Shown piece after piece: positions 35,447 through 46,165 of a stretch of DNA of 64,000 nt. The position numbers and the translations under genes were made by a program. Source of the DNA: Arachis hypogaea (taxonomy: Eukaryota > Streptophyta > Magnoliopsida > Fabales > Fabaceae); assembly GCF_003086295.3 (NCBI RefSeq), contig NC_092055.1, forward strand, positions 125,713,484-125,777,483. Direction: 5' to 3'. A model generated the notes under the pieces. It made no database searches and was not told where the DNA came from. It worked only from the letters and a program-made list of their open reading frames with translations. Position 1 is the first letter of the stretch. Each line of letters opens with the position of its first letter.

Positions 35447-35983
35447 AATACCCTAGCATTCAATTCCAAAACAATTCACTATCATAGAATTCAAATAATA
35501 GATATTCGCTACAACCGGCCCGTTCGTATCCTCCAGCATAAAACACACTGATTTCGCAGAACAATCAAGCAGGACATGATCCTTGGACAACCAGTCTAGT
35601 CCCAAAATGAGATCAAGACCAGTCATCGGCAGACAAATCATATCATGCACGAATTCACGTTGTTGTACTTGAAACGGAACTTGTGGACATCCTAACCTAG
35701 TCACCATAGCTTCATGGGTAGCATTATACACCTTTAAATCATACCCCAATACCACTATTTTCAACCCTAACTCATCAGCCTTCTCAAATGCAATAAACGA
35801 ATGTCTTGCTCCTGAATCAAATAAGGCATTTAAAACTTTACCAGCCATCTCACAGTTACCTCTAATTAGTGTCTTTGATCCCTCAGCACCTGCTGTAGAA
35901 GTGGTATACACTCTCTTCAGCTGCTGCATTCTATCAATCTCACACTTTTTCTTCTTTGGGCAATTATTGGCCAAGTGCCCGGG
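35447..35983 (-). pseudogene. Aspartic protease (element A)
   Basis: Contains the retropepsin active site as LFDSGARHSFIA (the family usually reads D-S/T-G-A) and the later GLDLILGLDWL, which matches the ILG segment of the family. A TAG at 35453 separates it from RT. Confidence 0.85.
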
Positions 35984-36880
35984 CTATCCACAGAAATAGC
36001 ATACTCTAGTTCTAAACCTGAACGAAACTCCTGGATGATACTTTCCACATCTCTGACAGCTCAAATCCTGCGGTAGCTGCTTTCCATACCTTCTTCTTTG
36101 ATTAGCATTAGCATTTGGCCTTCTGAAGTTGTACTGCCCCTGATTGTTTTGAGGGACAAAGCTACCATGCTTGAATTGTCTGCCCCTTGGTGCAAAATTC
36201 CTCCCTGGAGTCCTCTGGAAAGGCACCCTCAGACTTCCCTTCTCTGCTGCATCCTTTCTTACACACTCTTCAGCCACCCTACTCTTATTCACGAGTTCAG
36301 AAAACACCCTAATCTCTATAGGTGCAACGAAGCTCAGAATATCATTCCGAAGGCCTCCCTCATACTTGATACATTTCCATTTATCAAAATCCTCAGGAGC
36401 TCCTTGACATATCCGGGAAAAGCGGCACAATTCCTCAAATTTGCTAGTATACTCAGTAACAGTCATCTGGCCTTGTTTCAGCTGAAGCAGTTCAAGTTCT
36501 TTAGCATTCCTAACTGAACTAGGAAAGTATTTCTTATAAAAACCTGTTCGGAACAATTCCCAAGAAATCACAATAGCATCTGGCTACAGGATTCACCATG
36601 GTCCCTATCACCAGTGCTGGGCCTCGCCTTATAGCTGATAAGATCCAAACTCGACCCACTGTTCTTCAGGAACCTGTTGAGCCTGTAGTGCTTGCTCTAT
36701 AGTCTGGATCCAGTTGTCCGCATCGGTGGGGTTTGAGGTTCCTCTGAAGGTTAGAGGATGAACCTTCAGGAAAGAGAAAAGCGTCATAGGGACCTCATCG
36801 CCATTATTGCCATTATTCCCATTATTCATTTGGTTTCCCAGAGCTTCGGCTGTCGCCTGCATAGTCGCAGCCATGTTTCC
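35984..36880 (-). pseudogene. Gag (element A), N-terminus missing, broken
   Basis: 36629-36874 holds the gag start region (FSFLKVHPLTFRGTSNPTDAD, WIQTIEQAL), and 35984-36571 the retrotransposon gag core (ISWELFRTGFYKKYFP, ELLQLKQGQMTVTEYTSKFEELCRF). Downstream is the CCHC knuckle, in which the residue after CYFCG is a TAG at 35984, with PGHLANNC following it in frame. The sequence upstream of 36880 is replaced by the LTR of element B, so the ATG at 36874 is not the true start. Confidence 0.85.
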
Positions 36881-36881
36881 C

Positions 36882-37357
36882 AGGTCAGACTATCTGACCT
36901 CTTCTCAAAGAGCTCGACCAAATTGCCTGGAAAGCCCAATAAAAGGGCCCAGATAGAGGAACACGACCCCAATCCAAAGGCAGCCCAAGCCTATAGAGAT
37001 AAGGGCGGTTTCCTTGGAGATAAGATGACTTCACTCAAAGATAAGATAAGATAAGATAAGATAATTATCTTATCCCTAGAAAGGTCATCCTCTACTATTA
37101 TAAATACACTGGAGCACCCAAGTATAACTCATACTCTGATTCTACTAAAAACCTGCTTAATACCCTTGCTAACTTGAACATCGGAGTCCCTTGTAGGTAC
37201 CACCACCCTCCAGTGACGAAGGATCAGCAGCGCAGCCAGTCCAACAAGTCGGACACGACAACTCCGGCCGCCACCCACCAGCCGGACACGTCATCTCTGA
37301 CCAGTACAGAAGATCTTGTCCGAGATCAAACTACAGTTTTAGGTAACCCTTGGAACA
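36882..37357 (+). repeat. 5' LTR of element B, first 64 bases deleted
   Basis: 476 bases aligned to 56764-57239. Ends CTTGGAACA just before the primer site. Starts abruptly within the element A gag. Confidence 0.88.
37035..37106 (+). promoter_or_regulatory. GATAAG array and TATA box in the element B 5' LTR
   Basis: Five or more overlapping GATAA(G) units (about 37037-37064) are followed by the reverse CTTATC and then TATAAATA at 37099-37106. GATAAG is the plant I-box/GATA-factor motif. The same arrangement is at 56915-56988 in the 3' LTR. The transcription start should lie about 30 bases after the TATA box. Confidence 0.7.
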
Positions 37358-37358
37358 T

Positions 37359-37376
37359 TGGCGCCGTTGCCGGGGA
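37359..37376 (+). other. Primer binding site of element B, tRNA-Asp type
   Basis: TGGCGCCGTTGCCGGGGA is the exact complement of the 3' end of plant tRNA-Asp including its CCA. One base after the LTR. Confidence 0.9.
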
Positions 37377-37398
37377 ACCTGGAAGTCATCCCATCACC

Positions 37399-38680
37399 AT
37401 GGCGGACGACCATGACAACGACCACGATTCGAAACTAGAAGATAGAACGCCGCATAAGAACGCGGACACTACACCAAAAGATACTCCTCAACCTAACAAA
37501 AACAATGATTCACCAAATGTGGGAGCCGTGGAGGCACTTCAAGATCTCTTTAAGCAACTCGTAAAAGAGGTGGAACATCAACGAGAAGCTGAAAGAGACC
37601 TATGAAGGGAAGTTAGGCGACGCCGCGAGTTAGAGGACAAGCTCCTAAAATTCGAAGCAGATCTCAAGACCAAGACTACTCAATCCGGTCACGAAGACGA
37701 CTCCCGTAAGGACCAAGACCTATTCACCAAAGAGATCATGAGGACCAAAATCCCAAAGGACTTCAAACTTCATGACATGACTTTATACGATGGCACAGCA
37801 GATCCCGGCCATCATCTCAGTAATTTCAGAAGTAGAATATACCTCACCGACGCATCAGACGCAGTTCGCTGCAAAGCCTTCCCGACTACTTTAACAAAGA
37901 CAGCAATTAAATGGTTCGATAATCTACCCCCTATGTCCATCTCAAGCTTCGACGACTTAGCCAAGAAATTTCTGGCTAGATTCTCCATCCAGAAAGATAA
38001 AGCGAAGCACGCCCCAAGTCTATTAGGAATCAAGCAAGGAGATCGGAAAAGTCTTCGCAGCTACATGGAAAGATTCAACAAAGCATGTCTGGACATACAA
38101 AGCCTACCAACAGAGGCCGCCATTATGGGTCTCATCAATGGCTTGCGAGAAGGACCTTTTAGCCAATCTATATCGAAAAAACATCCCACATCTCTGAACA
38201 AAGTGCAAGAACGAGCAGAGAAGTACATCAATATGGAGGAGAACTCTCGACTAGGAGAGACCTCAAAATCCGAATTTTCCTACTCCTCCCGAGATAAGGA
38301 TAAAGATTCCAAAAAGAAAGAAGATCAACAAGGGGAAAAAATAAAAAATACCACAACTACACCCCCCTTCGGGTGTCCCTTGTGGATGTCTACAGAGAAG
38401 TTTTCTATACTGAAAAAATACCCCCGGCTCGACCACTCAAAAGCAAAAAAGGGGAAGGAAATCGGACCGAATATTGCGAATACCATCAAATCCGTGGACA
38501 TTCCACCAACGAATGCTTTGACTTAAAAAATGTCATAGAAAAACTGGTAAGAGAAGGGAAATTAGACCGGTACCTAGCTAACCGAGTCGATGAGCAAAGA
38601 AAAAGAAGAAGTGACGAAGATGTCAGACGAACTGAGCGATCACCTCGTACACCAGAGAGACACGTCCACATGATACACGG
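37399..38680 (+). pseudogene. Gag (element B)
   Basis: Start chosen at the first ATG after the primer site (MADDHDNDHDSKLEDRTPHK). An in-frame TGA at 37603 interrupts it. The retrotransposon gag domain follows: FKLHDMTLYDGTADPGHHL, FPTTLTKTAIKWFDNLPP, FLARFSIQKDKAKHAPSLL and IMGLINGLREGPF. A frameshift near 38360 leads to the C-terminal part with a C-x2-H-x4-GH-x4-C type motif (CEYHQIRGHSTNEC). Gag forms the particle; this copy is broken twice. Confidence 0.85.
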
Positions 38681-39419
38681 AGGATTTGCGGGAGGAGAAA
38701 CCTCAAAATCATCTCGCAAAAGATATCTTAAAGAAGTATATCATATCAAAGGAAAAGAGGAAACACCCGACATCCCCACAATTACTTTTACCAAAGAGGA
38801 CGCATCCGGCATCATCTCAGGACACGACGATCCCATGGTCATCACTATCATACTGGCATACGTAAATCTCCACCGCACACTGGTAGACCAAGGAAGCTCT
38901 GCCGACATCTTGTTCAAAACTGCCTTCGATAAACTTGGCCTGGAAGAAAAAGAACTCAGAGCATATACGAACAGCCTGTTCGGACTGGGAGACACTCCAG
39001 TTCAGCCACTTGGATATAACTCACTACACACAACCTTCAGAAAAGGAAACCAGTCAAGAACACTCAAGATAGACTACATCGTGGTCGACGTGAGTTCAGC
39101 CTACAACGCCTTAATAGGTCGGACAACATTAAATCAGCTCGGTGCAGTAGTCTCGACTCCTCATCTATGCATGAAGTTCCCGACTACAGAGGGGATAGCT
39201 ACAATAAAAGCAGACCAGAAGACGGCGCGCCACTGTTACAACGAAAGTCTAAACCTCAGAGGCAGAGGAGAAGAATTCCACACCATCGAACTCGATGGAG
39301 TTCAGAGGCGGGAAGAACTCCGCCCACAACCCGAAGGTGAAGTAGAAAAAGTCCAGATCAGAGACATCCCAGACAAAACAACCAATATCGGTACAATCCT
39401 AAAAGAAGACACAAAATAA
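38680..39419 (+). pseudogene. Aspartic protease (element B)
   Basis: The active site reads TLVDQGSSADILF, with Gln where Thr or Gly is more usual in D-x-G-S. NALIGRTTLNQLGAVVS follows, the standard Tat-type protease tail. The frame is open from 38373 to a TAA at 39417, then continues in phase into RT. Confidence 0.83.
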
Positions 39420-40175
39420 TCACTCATACAGCTCTTACGAGATAACGTCGACCTCTTTGCATGGAAGGCTGCAGACATGCCAGGCATAGACCCTAAATTA
39501 ATGTGCCACAAGTTAGCAGTCTACCCAGGATCTCAGCCAGTACAACAGAGACGTAGAAAGCTCGAACCAGAACAATCCCAAGCTATGGAAGAGCAGGTAC
39601 AAGCTCTACTGGAGGCAAGATTCATAAGAGAAGTCAAGTACCCACTATGGCTAGCTAACGTCGTCTTGGTGAAGAAATCAAATGGGAAGTGGCGGATGTG
39701 CACCGACTATACTGATCTCAACAAAGTCTGCCCAAAAGATCCTTACCCACTCCCAAGTATCGACGCCCTAGTAGATGCCTCCTCCGGATATAAATACCTC
39801 TCATTTATGGACGCATATTCGGAATATAATCAAATCCCGATGTACCCGTCCGACCAAGAAAAAACTTCATTTTTAACCCCAAAAGTAAACTACTACTACA
39901 TCGTCATGCCTTTTGGACTTAAAAATGTAGGAGCTACTTACCAGAGGTTAATGAATAAGGTCTTTACGGATCACATCAGAAAAATCATGGAAGTCTATGT
40001 GGATGACATGTTAATAAAGACACAGTGAAGAGACGTTACTATCCGACCTCACCCAAGTATTCGACACTAATCATGCAAAATGCACCTTCGCAGTAGAAGC
40101 TAGCAAATTCTTGGGTTTTATGCTCACACAAGAGGAATCGAGACGAATCCAGATAAATGCCAGGCCATACTTGAT
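39420..40175 (+). pseudogene. Reverse transcriptase (element B)
   Basis: Contains MPGIDPKLMCHKL, NVVLVKKSNGKWRMCTDYTD, LNKVCPKDPYPLPSIDALVD, FMDAYSEYNQI, MPFGLKNVGATYQRLMNKVF and the catalytic YVDDMLIKT. A TGA at 40026 and at least two frameshifts follow (KCTFAVEASKFLGFMLTQ is in another frame). Confidence 0.88.
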
Positions 40176-40690
40176 ATGAAGATCCCAACTTGCGTCAAAG
40201 AGGTACAACAGCTCAATGGAAGATTGGCAGCCTTGTCCAGATTTCTGGCGGGATCAGCGATAAAATCTCTCCCCTTCTATACTACCCTAAGAAAAGGAAA
40301 GATGTTCGAATGGACAATGGAGTGCGAACAGGCCTTCCAAGATTTCAAAAAATTCCTGGGACAGCCTCCTATCCTAACTCGGCCACGGGAAGGAGAACCC
40401 CTTGTATTATACCTCGCAGTAGGAAGTCGGGCAGTAGCCTCAGCATTGGTCTAAGAAAACGACAGTGGGCAACAACCCGTATACTTCATCAGCAAGGCAC
40501 TACAAGGACCCGAGCTGAACTACCAAAAAATAGAAAAATTTGTCTATGCTCTCATATTAACATCTCGATGACTTTGTCCATATTTCCAAGCCCAGAGCAT
40601 CAGGGTTCGGACCAATCAGCCAATAAAAGTCATTCTGCAGAAAACTGATTTAGCAGGAAGAATCTTACAATAGGCAGTCGAGTTATCTGA
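40176..40690 (+). pseudogene. First ribonuclease H domain (element B)
   Basis: Starts in the thumb/connection (KEVQQLNGRLAALSRFLAGS, FEWTMECEQAFQDFKKFL), then PLVLYLAVGSRAVASALV. A TAA follows at 40452, after which similarity continues in the same frame. Further stops occur near 40568 and 40672 where Arg or Trp is expected. Confidence 0.78.
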
Positions 40691-40736
40691 ATTCGACCTT
40701 CAATACGAAGCGCGGATAGCCATCAAATCCCAATAT

Positions 40737-40991
40737 TTGGCTAACTTCATTGCAGAATTTACAGACACCCCGAAAATCCCTCCAAAATGGAATCTCTATG
40801 TTGACGGTTCCACAAACAAAACGGGAAGCGGCGCGGGAGTGATAATTGAAAGCGATCAGGGAACCCAAATCAAACTTTTTCTCAAATTCGGGTTCCCCGC
40901 CTCAAACAACCAAGCTGAATATGAGGCGCTACTAGCTGGTTTGAAGCTGGCTAGGGAGGTTGGGGCTCAAAAGCTTATCATCTTCAGCGAC
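40737..40991 (+). pseudogene. Second (archaeal-type) RNase H, part 1, interrupted by element C
   Basis: WNLYVDGSTNKTGSGAGVII carries the first catalytic Asp, AEYEALLAGLKLA the Glu and LIIFSD the next Asp. Element C splits the codons just after this Asp; the reading continues at 50839 as SQVVTLQIAGSYQAK. Position between the first RNase H and integrase is typical of the Tat lineage. Confidence 0.87.
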
Positions 40992-41297
40992 TGATAAACC
41001 CATATTTCATGAGTTCTTTTATGCTTAATTTGAGTGATTTATACAATCCTTCACCTACTTATTCACATTAATTGCATGGTTTTACTTTCCCTTCCTTATT
41101 ATGTGATGTAAATGAAAAAACATGTTTCCTAAGCTTTAAAAATTAATTATTTTAATTACCTTTATTTCCATTCGATGCCGTGATCGGTGTGTTGAGTAGT
41201 TTCAGATTTTCTAAGGCAGAATTACTTAAAGGATGAGAAAGGAAACATACTAAAATTAAAGGAGAAAGCAAAACGGAGCTTTAAGAAAACTGGTATC

Positions 41298-41479
41298 CAC
41301 GCGATCGCATGGATGACGCGATCGCGTGCCAAGCACAAATCAGCAGCGACGCGGCCGCATGACTGACGCGACCGCGCGCCTTAAGCAGAACGCACATGAC
41401 GAGGTCGCATGATTGACGCGACCGCGTGGCAAGGAAAAGCTCCAAATGACGCGACCGCGTGACCCATGCGGATGCGTGA
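41298..41479. repeat. CGCGATCGCG/CGCGACCGCG motif array, U3 of element C
   Basis: Eight or nine blocks of the form CACGCGATCGCATGG, GACGCGATCGCGTGCC, GACGCGGCCGCATGAC and GACGCGACCGCGTGAC at 17-30-base spacing, ending about 100 bases upstream of TATAAAG. Confidence 0.9.
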
Positions 41480-41575
41480 CAGAGACCACGCACCAGAATT
41501 TACAGAATACGCCCCCAGCGAATTCTGAAGCCCTTTTTGGCCCAGATCCAAGTACAGACAGCATAGACCAGAGGT

Positions 41576-41582
41576 TATAAAG
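41576..41582 (+). promoter_or_regulatory. TATA box of the element C 5' LTR
   Basis: TATAAAG in GAGGTTATAAAGTGTGG; the same in the 3' LTR at 49928. Confidence 0.65.
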
Positions 41583-42507
41583 TGTGGGAATGCACCCATT
41601 CAAAGAGAGCTCGCATATTTTACTTTTCAATGATTTAGATTTAGTTGAGAGGGAGATCTTCCCTCTCTCTCTTTTAGGATTTAGGATTTCTTCTTGTTTT
41701 AAGAGTAACTCTGGATCCCAGGTTTAATGTTCTTTTATTTTAGTTTTACTTTTATTTATTTATTCCAACATTTGAATTGATTATTATAATTTGATTTAAG
41801 AATTCTTCCATATTACAGACTGTTATTTGAATTAATGATAATTAAGGTATTTTTAGTTTATGATTGTTCTCTTTGATTTAAGTTACCATTGCTTCCCATC
41901 TAAGGATATTTTTATTATTCCAGCAATTTTACTTTTTCTTCTTTTGGTTCTGGTTAAGAATTTAGTAACTCAACAGTTATTAAACTCAACATAATTGATA
42001 ATCGTTATCTTGCTAATTGAGCTGAACTTAAGTAATCCCAACCTTTTCTTAAGAAATAAATAGGATTCAAAGGCCAGATTAATTAGTCCCTTGACTTTCC
42101 TTTGCCTTAGTGAAGATTGACCAATTGGAGTTTAGATTCAACTTTCATTATAGTTGAGAGAGATAACTACGTTGGACCTCCGACTTCTCTTACCTTGCCA
42201 AAAGTCTGCTTTACAGTATTTATTTATTTTAATTGCCATTTACTTTACTTGTCATTTAAATTACTTGCTTCTCATCTTCTAAACCTCGATTACAACCTTT
42301 ATAGCCAATAATAAGAACATACTGCCTCGCAGTTCCTTGAGAAGACGACCCGAGGTTTGAATACTCGGTTAACAATTTCTAAAGGGGTTTGTTACTTGTG
42401 ACACCCAAAACGTTAGTACGAAGGGATTTTTGTCGGTTTAGAGACTATATCTACAATGCGACTGTTTTTATGACATTCTTTACTGGCAAAAATCTCTAAC
42501 GTCAAAA

Positions 42508-42525
42508 TGGCGCCGTTGCCGGGGA
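42508..42525 (+). other. Primer binding site of element C, tRNA-Asp type
   Basis: TGGCGCCGTTGCCGGGGA, three bases after the LTR; identical to that of element B. Confidence 0.9.
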
Positions 42526-42614
42526 ACTTCTAACGTGTGCCTTATTATTGGTTATTGTAATTATTTTTCTTTTGCTTGCTTATTTATTTTTGTTTTTCCT
42601 TTTTATCTTTATTT

Positions 42615-44180
42615 GCTACTATGAACTCTCACCCCTCTCGCTTTGAGTTTGGTTCTAATGTTGTTAAGGGAAATAGAAGTTACAGCAGGAATATGCATCA
42701 AGGTCAGACCAATCAAGGATGGATAGAACCAAGAGGATCTAATCAACCCTTTTGGCAGCAACACCCTCCGAGATATCCTGGACAAAGACCATTCTATAGT
42801 GCACACCCAGCTGAAAGACATGGTGGACAACCTTGTAACTACCAACAAGCCCCACCCCGTACATATAAACCACCCTTTCAACATAACCTTGAACCACCAC
42901 ACTCACAAGCTTCTCTTCACCATTCGCCACCATATGATCCATCCTTACCCCAATACCAATCCAATCGCTCCCAATCACCACCACTTTTCTTTGTAGCATG
43001 TCCAAGTCCAGCAACTCGAGAAGTAAAGGATCGCCTAAGGGAAAGAGTAATTAAATTTCAAACAACCATTAAACAACTGGAGCAAGCAATGATTCAATGG
43101 GCTTCTAGGCGCTCAAATATACAAGGATCAACCACAGCTCCATGTGGATAGCCCAATGAAAAGCGTAGCATGAAGGAGATGCCAGAAACTCCAGTAGACA
43201 AGACAGAGAATGAATTTGTACTAGAACAATTAGAAGAAGCTGTCTTTGTTCAAGAAGAAGAGTTGGTTGAAGATCTAGGAGATGCTGAACCTCCATGGGA
43301 ATCCAGAATCGAGGAAAACTCCGTCCAGGATGCTACAGTTGATGCTAAGGAGGATATTTCTCCAAGGCAAATCGTTTATGAAGAATCAGACGAAATAATC
43401 CAAGAAACAAATTCCCTTGATGATGATAGTCACAAGTCTAGCTCTCTTCGTGATGAACTTGCATCCGCAAGTGAATTCTCTGAGATCGAAGAATCTTCCC
43501 CAAGTGAATATGAAGATAATGCAGAGGTAGATTTCTCTCAACCTCCAATCTATGACTCGAGTGATGAGGAAGACACAGAATACTTTGACCAGGACACAGA
43601 TACAATTGAAGATCTTTGCAAAGAAGAGGAGGAATTCACAGAAGAGCACAAGGAAACGGAACTTGCAGAACCACCAAAAACACCTAGCCCAAGGCCATTA
43701 CCACCTAATACAAGCTTCAAGTGGGTACAATCCTTAACTTATAACTTTACTTATTCACTTGAATATGGTTTGCTTGAAACAGATGGCCAGCTTAGAGCTC
43801 TCTGTGGCTTTAAGAGTAAGAGGGAAATGGCTCGTACTCAGAGCTGATGCACAAGGTTCAATAAGGTTCCACGCTTCACCTCGAAGTACACGGATTGGTA
43901 TCATGCTCAATTACATGGATCACGGAAAACGTTTGGTCACCACGGTGAGATTCTACTTTTTAACCCGCCCGAATGGAAACATGCAGATCAAGACGGAGGC
44001 GGATTTAAAAGCAAGGCTTGGAATCCTGGACTCTATCCCGACATTCGTCATCCCAGGAGCCTAACAATACATTTGAAGCTGTTTAGAAGCTTTGCGTGCC
44101 TAGTTTGGGACCCCGGAGGCTATTGGCATTCCAAACACTGGTGGAGATTTTTAGACGAATTTAAACATAAGCCACCATAA
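42615..44180 (+). pseudogene. Element C ORF a: three open segments in one frame, two stops
   Basis: Starts at MNSHPSRFEFGSN. Segment 1 (to TAG 43149-43151) is rich in Gln, His, Pro and Tyr and ends in a short helix (REVKDRLRERVIKFQTTIKQ). Segment 2 (to TGA 43845-43847) is strongly acidic. Segment 3, still in phase, runs to TAA at 44180 with CTRFNKVPRFTSKYTDWYH, GHHGEILLFNPPEWK, AWNPGLYPDIRHPRSL and CLVWDPGGYWHSKHWW. No catalytic motif and no zinc knuckle are seen. It could be a divergent gag-like protein, as it lies right after the primer site, but I do not recognise the family. One frame kept over 520 codons indicates a former single protein. Confidence 0.6.
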
Positions 44181-46165
44181 CAGGATACTCCTCCAATGTC
44201 CAACTTAAGGACTTTAACTAAAAGTGCTAGGTGGGAGACAACCCACCATGGTATGGTCGCCTCTTTTTTAATTTATTTCTTTTTAATTGCTTTCATTTTT
44301 CCTTTTTCATTTTAATTTATTAAACCTGGAATCATGCATAGCATTCATGTTAATCATTGCATTCTGCATTTTTCATGCATAAAAAAATTGGTTCTGTTGC
44401 CGGAAAACACAACCCGCGCGACCGCGTGACCCACGCGGCCGCGTGATATATAAATCGGCGTAAGGATCCAACGAACAGAAAGTTAGGCTGGAATCGTGCG
44501 GCTCTTGTGCGTTTCGCACAAATTGGCCCACGCGATCGCATGCCCCATGCGATCGCGTCACTTGCACAATACCAATCCCACGCGACCGCGTGAGCGACGC
44601 GATCGCGTCGCATGGATTGCACATCACCCCAAAAGGAGACAGAGAGTTGCGCTAAAACGGCGCTGGAGTCGTGCGTTTAGCACGAATTCCAGCGACGCGA
44701 TCGCGTCACCCTTATTTTCCCCCCTCTCATGCGATCGCGCACCCCACGCGATCGCGTCACTCCCATTTTCGTCCCAACCACGCGACCGCGTGCCCCACGC
44801 GGCCGCGTGGATTCGAAAATATAACCCCCCCAGCCCGCGAACCCTATCAGTCGCGAGCCCCCCCACCCCCAACCCTCTTCTCCCTCTCTGCTCCCTCTCC
44901 CTCCAACCACCACCCAGCACCACCCAGCCGCCACCGCCGGCCACCCAGACGCCGCCGCCACCCCGGACACCGCCGCTGCAACCCCCTTCCCTCCCTTCTT
45001 CTCCCTTCTTCCTCTCTCCTCCCCTCTCCACCACTGCCTCCGCAACCACCGCCGGCCACCCAGCCGCGCCCCCCCTCTCTCTCCGCCACCCACCCGCACC
45101 CCCTTCTTCTATCACTAACCCAAAACCCTCGCCGCCACTGCCCCCATCAGCCGCCACCACAACACCGTGCCCCGCCACCGCGCCGGACGCCACCGCAGCC
45201 ACCTTCTTCCCCGTTCCACCTCTTCCGCCTACCAGGTTCCGCAAAACGCAACCCCCTTTTATCTGTTTGTCGTTTTTTTTGTACTTTTTTCCGTTTCTGT
45301 TCATCATTAGGATAGATAGATATGCATTCTGTAGTGGATTTTTAGGTTGTTAGGTAGCTTAAGCTGTGGTTAGTGGATCTAGGTCTGTTTACTTGCACTG
45401 TTCCTGTTTATGTATTTTCATAACTGCAATTTTGCTGTTCCTGTGACCTCGTTCATATGTTGTGATTTCTTGCAATTGCTGCTTGTTACTCTAAAATTTT
45501 CCTGTTTCTATACATTACTGGTAACTGTAGCATGTTTTTAATTCATATGAACTGCTATAATTGCTGTTTATTTTCCGGGATAATCCAATTTTAGCCGGAA
45601 TGCTGCCCAAATTTTTTAAAACTTTTTTTCATTCATGTTTTGGTTTGGCATTTCTGAACTCTGTTTTACTCTGCTTTACCCAAACCATTTCATGAATGCT
45701 ATGGCAGACATTCTTCTCCTCTTTGATTTCCTGGTTCATAAACTGCATTTGTGATTCACTGATTCCAATTTTTGCTTTCTTTATTTCTATTCGAATCAGC
45801 ATCACCCTGTTTTCCTTGTTTGATTATGAGTACTTCTATTCTTACCTGTGAATCCGTGTTATATGAAATTTTTCTATGCCACTTACTTTAACCCGCACTT
45901 TACTAACTCACTAATTTTAATTTACTAATTTCTTTTTCAACTTCTAACCATACTACCCCTTTTAATCTCCTTTCTAATTATTTTCACTTTCCTCTAACTT
46001 TCTAAACATGGCATATTGATTTTTTTTCCATTTAACATAAATTCAATCACATTTCATTTACTCATTTTCCTTATTCTATTTCTCCCTTGCTGCTTTGAGT
46101 TTCCTTTGTTTAATTGCCTATTTGCTTTCCCATTTTACCCATATCCTGGTTTTCTGTTTTTCAGG
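44181..46165 (+). other. Element C spacer with motif arrays and a C-rich, probably intronic leader
   Basis: Contains three blocks of CGCGATCGCG-type motifs (44413-44446, 44527-44612, 44692-44815), a CCACC/CTCC-rich tract (44827-45235), then a T-rich stretch to TTTTCTGTTTTTCAG|G at 46150-46165. CTACCAG|GTTCCG near 45232 could be a splice donor, so 45236-46164 may be a 5' intron of ORF b. Long frames in the C-rich tract on both strands are low-complexity and not credible. Confidence 0.55.
44413..44815. repeat. Internal CGCGATCGCG/CGCGACCGCG motif arrays of element C
   Basis: Blocks such as GCGCGACCGCGTGACCCACG, CACGCGATCGCATGCCCCAT and CACGCGACCGCGTGCCCCAC, the same wording as in the LTRs, between ORF a and ORF b. 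Confidence 0.88.

Larger units (their letters stand above)
40992..42504 (+). repeat. 5' LTR of element C
   Basis: 1513 bases. Motif array at 41298-41479 and a TATAAAG at 41576, so the array sits in U3 upstream of the promoter. Frames inside arise from the motifs. Confidence 0.95.

Noticed and set aside
37037..37071. GATAAG/ATAAG repeats considered as a CRISPR-like array
   Set aside because: Units are 5 bases without spacers in a eukaryotic LTR.
42117..42311. Open frame in the element C LTR, repeated at 50451-50645
   Set aside because: Same LTR sequence twice, no domain and within R/U5; not a separate gene.
44496..45353. Long overlapping open frames on both strands, rich in Pro, Arg and Gly
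   Set aside because: They arise from the CGCG motif blocks and a CCACC-rich tract; all six frames are open there and none has a domain.
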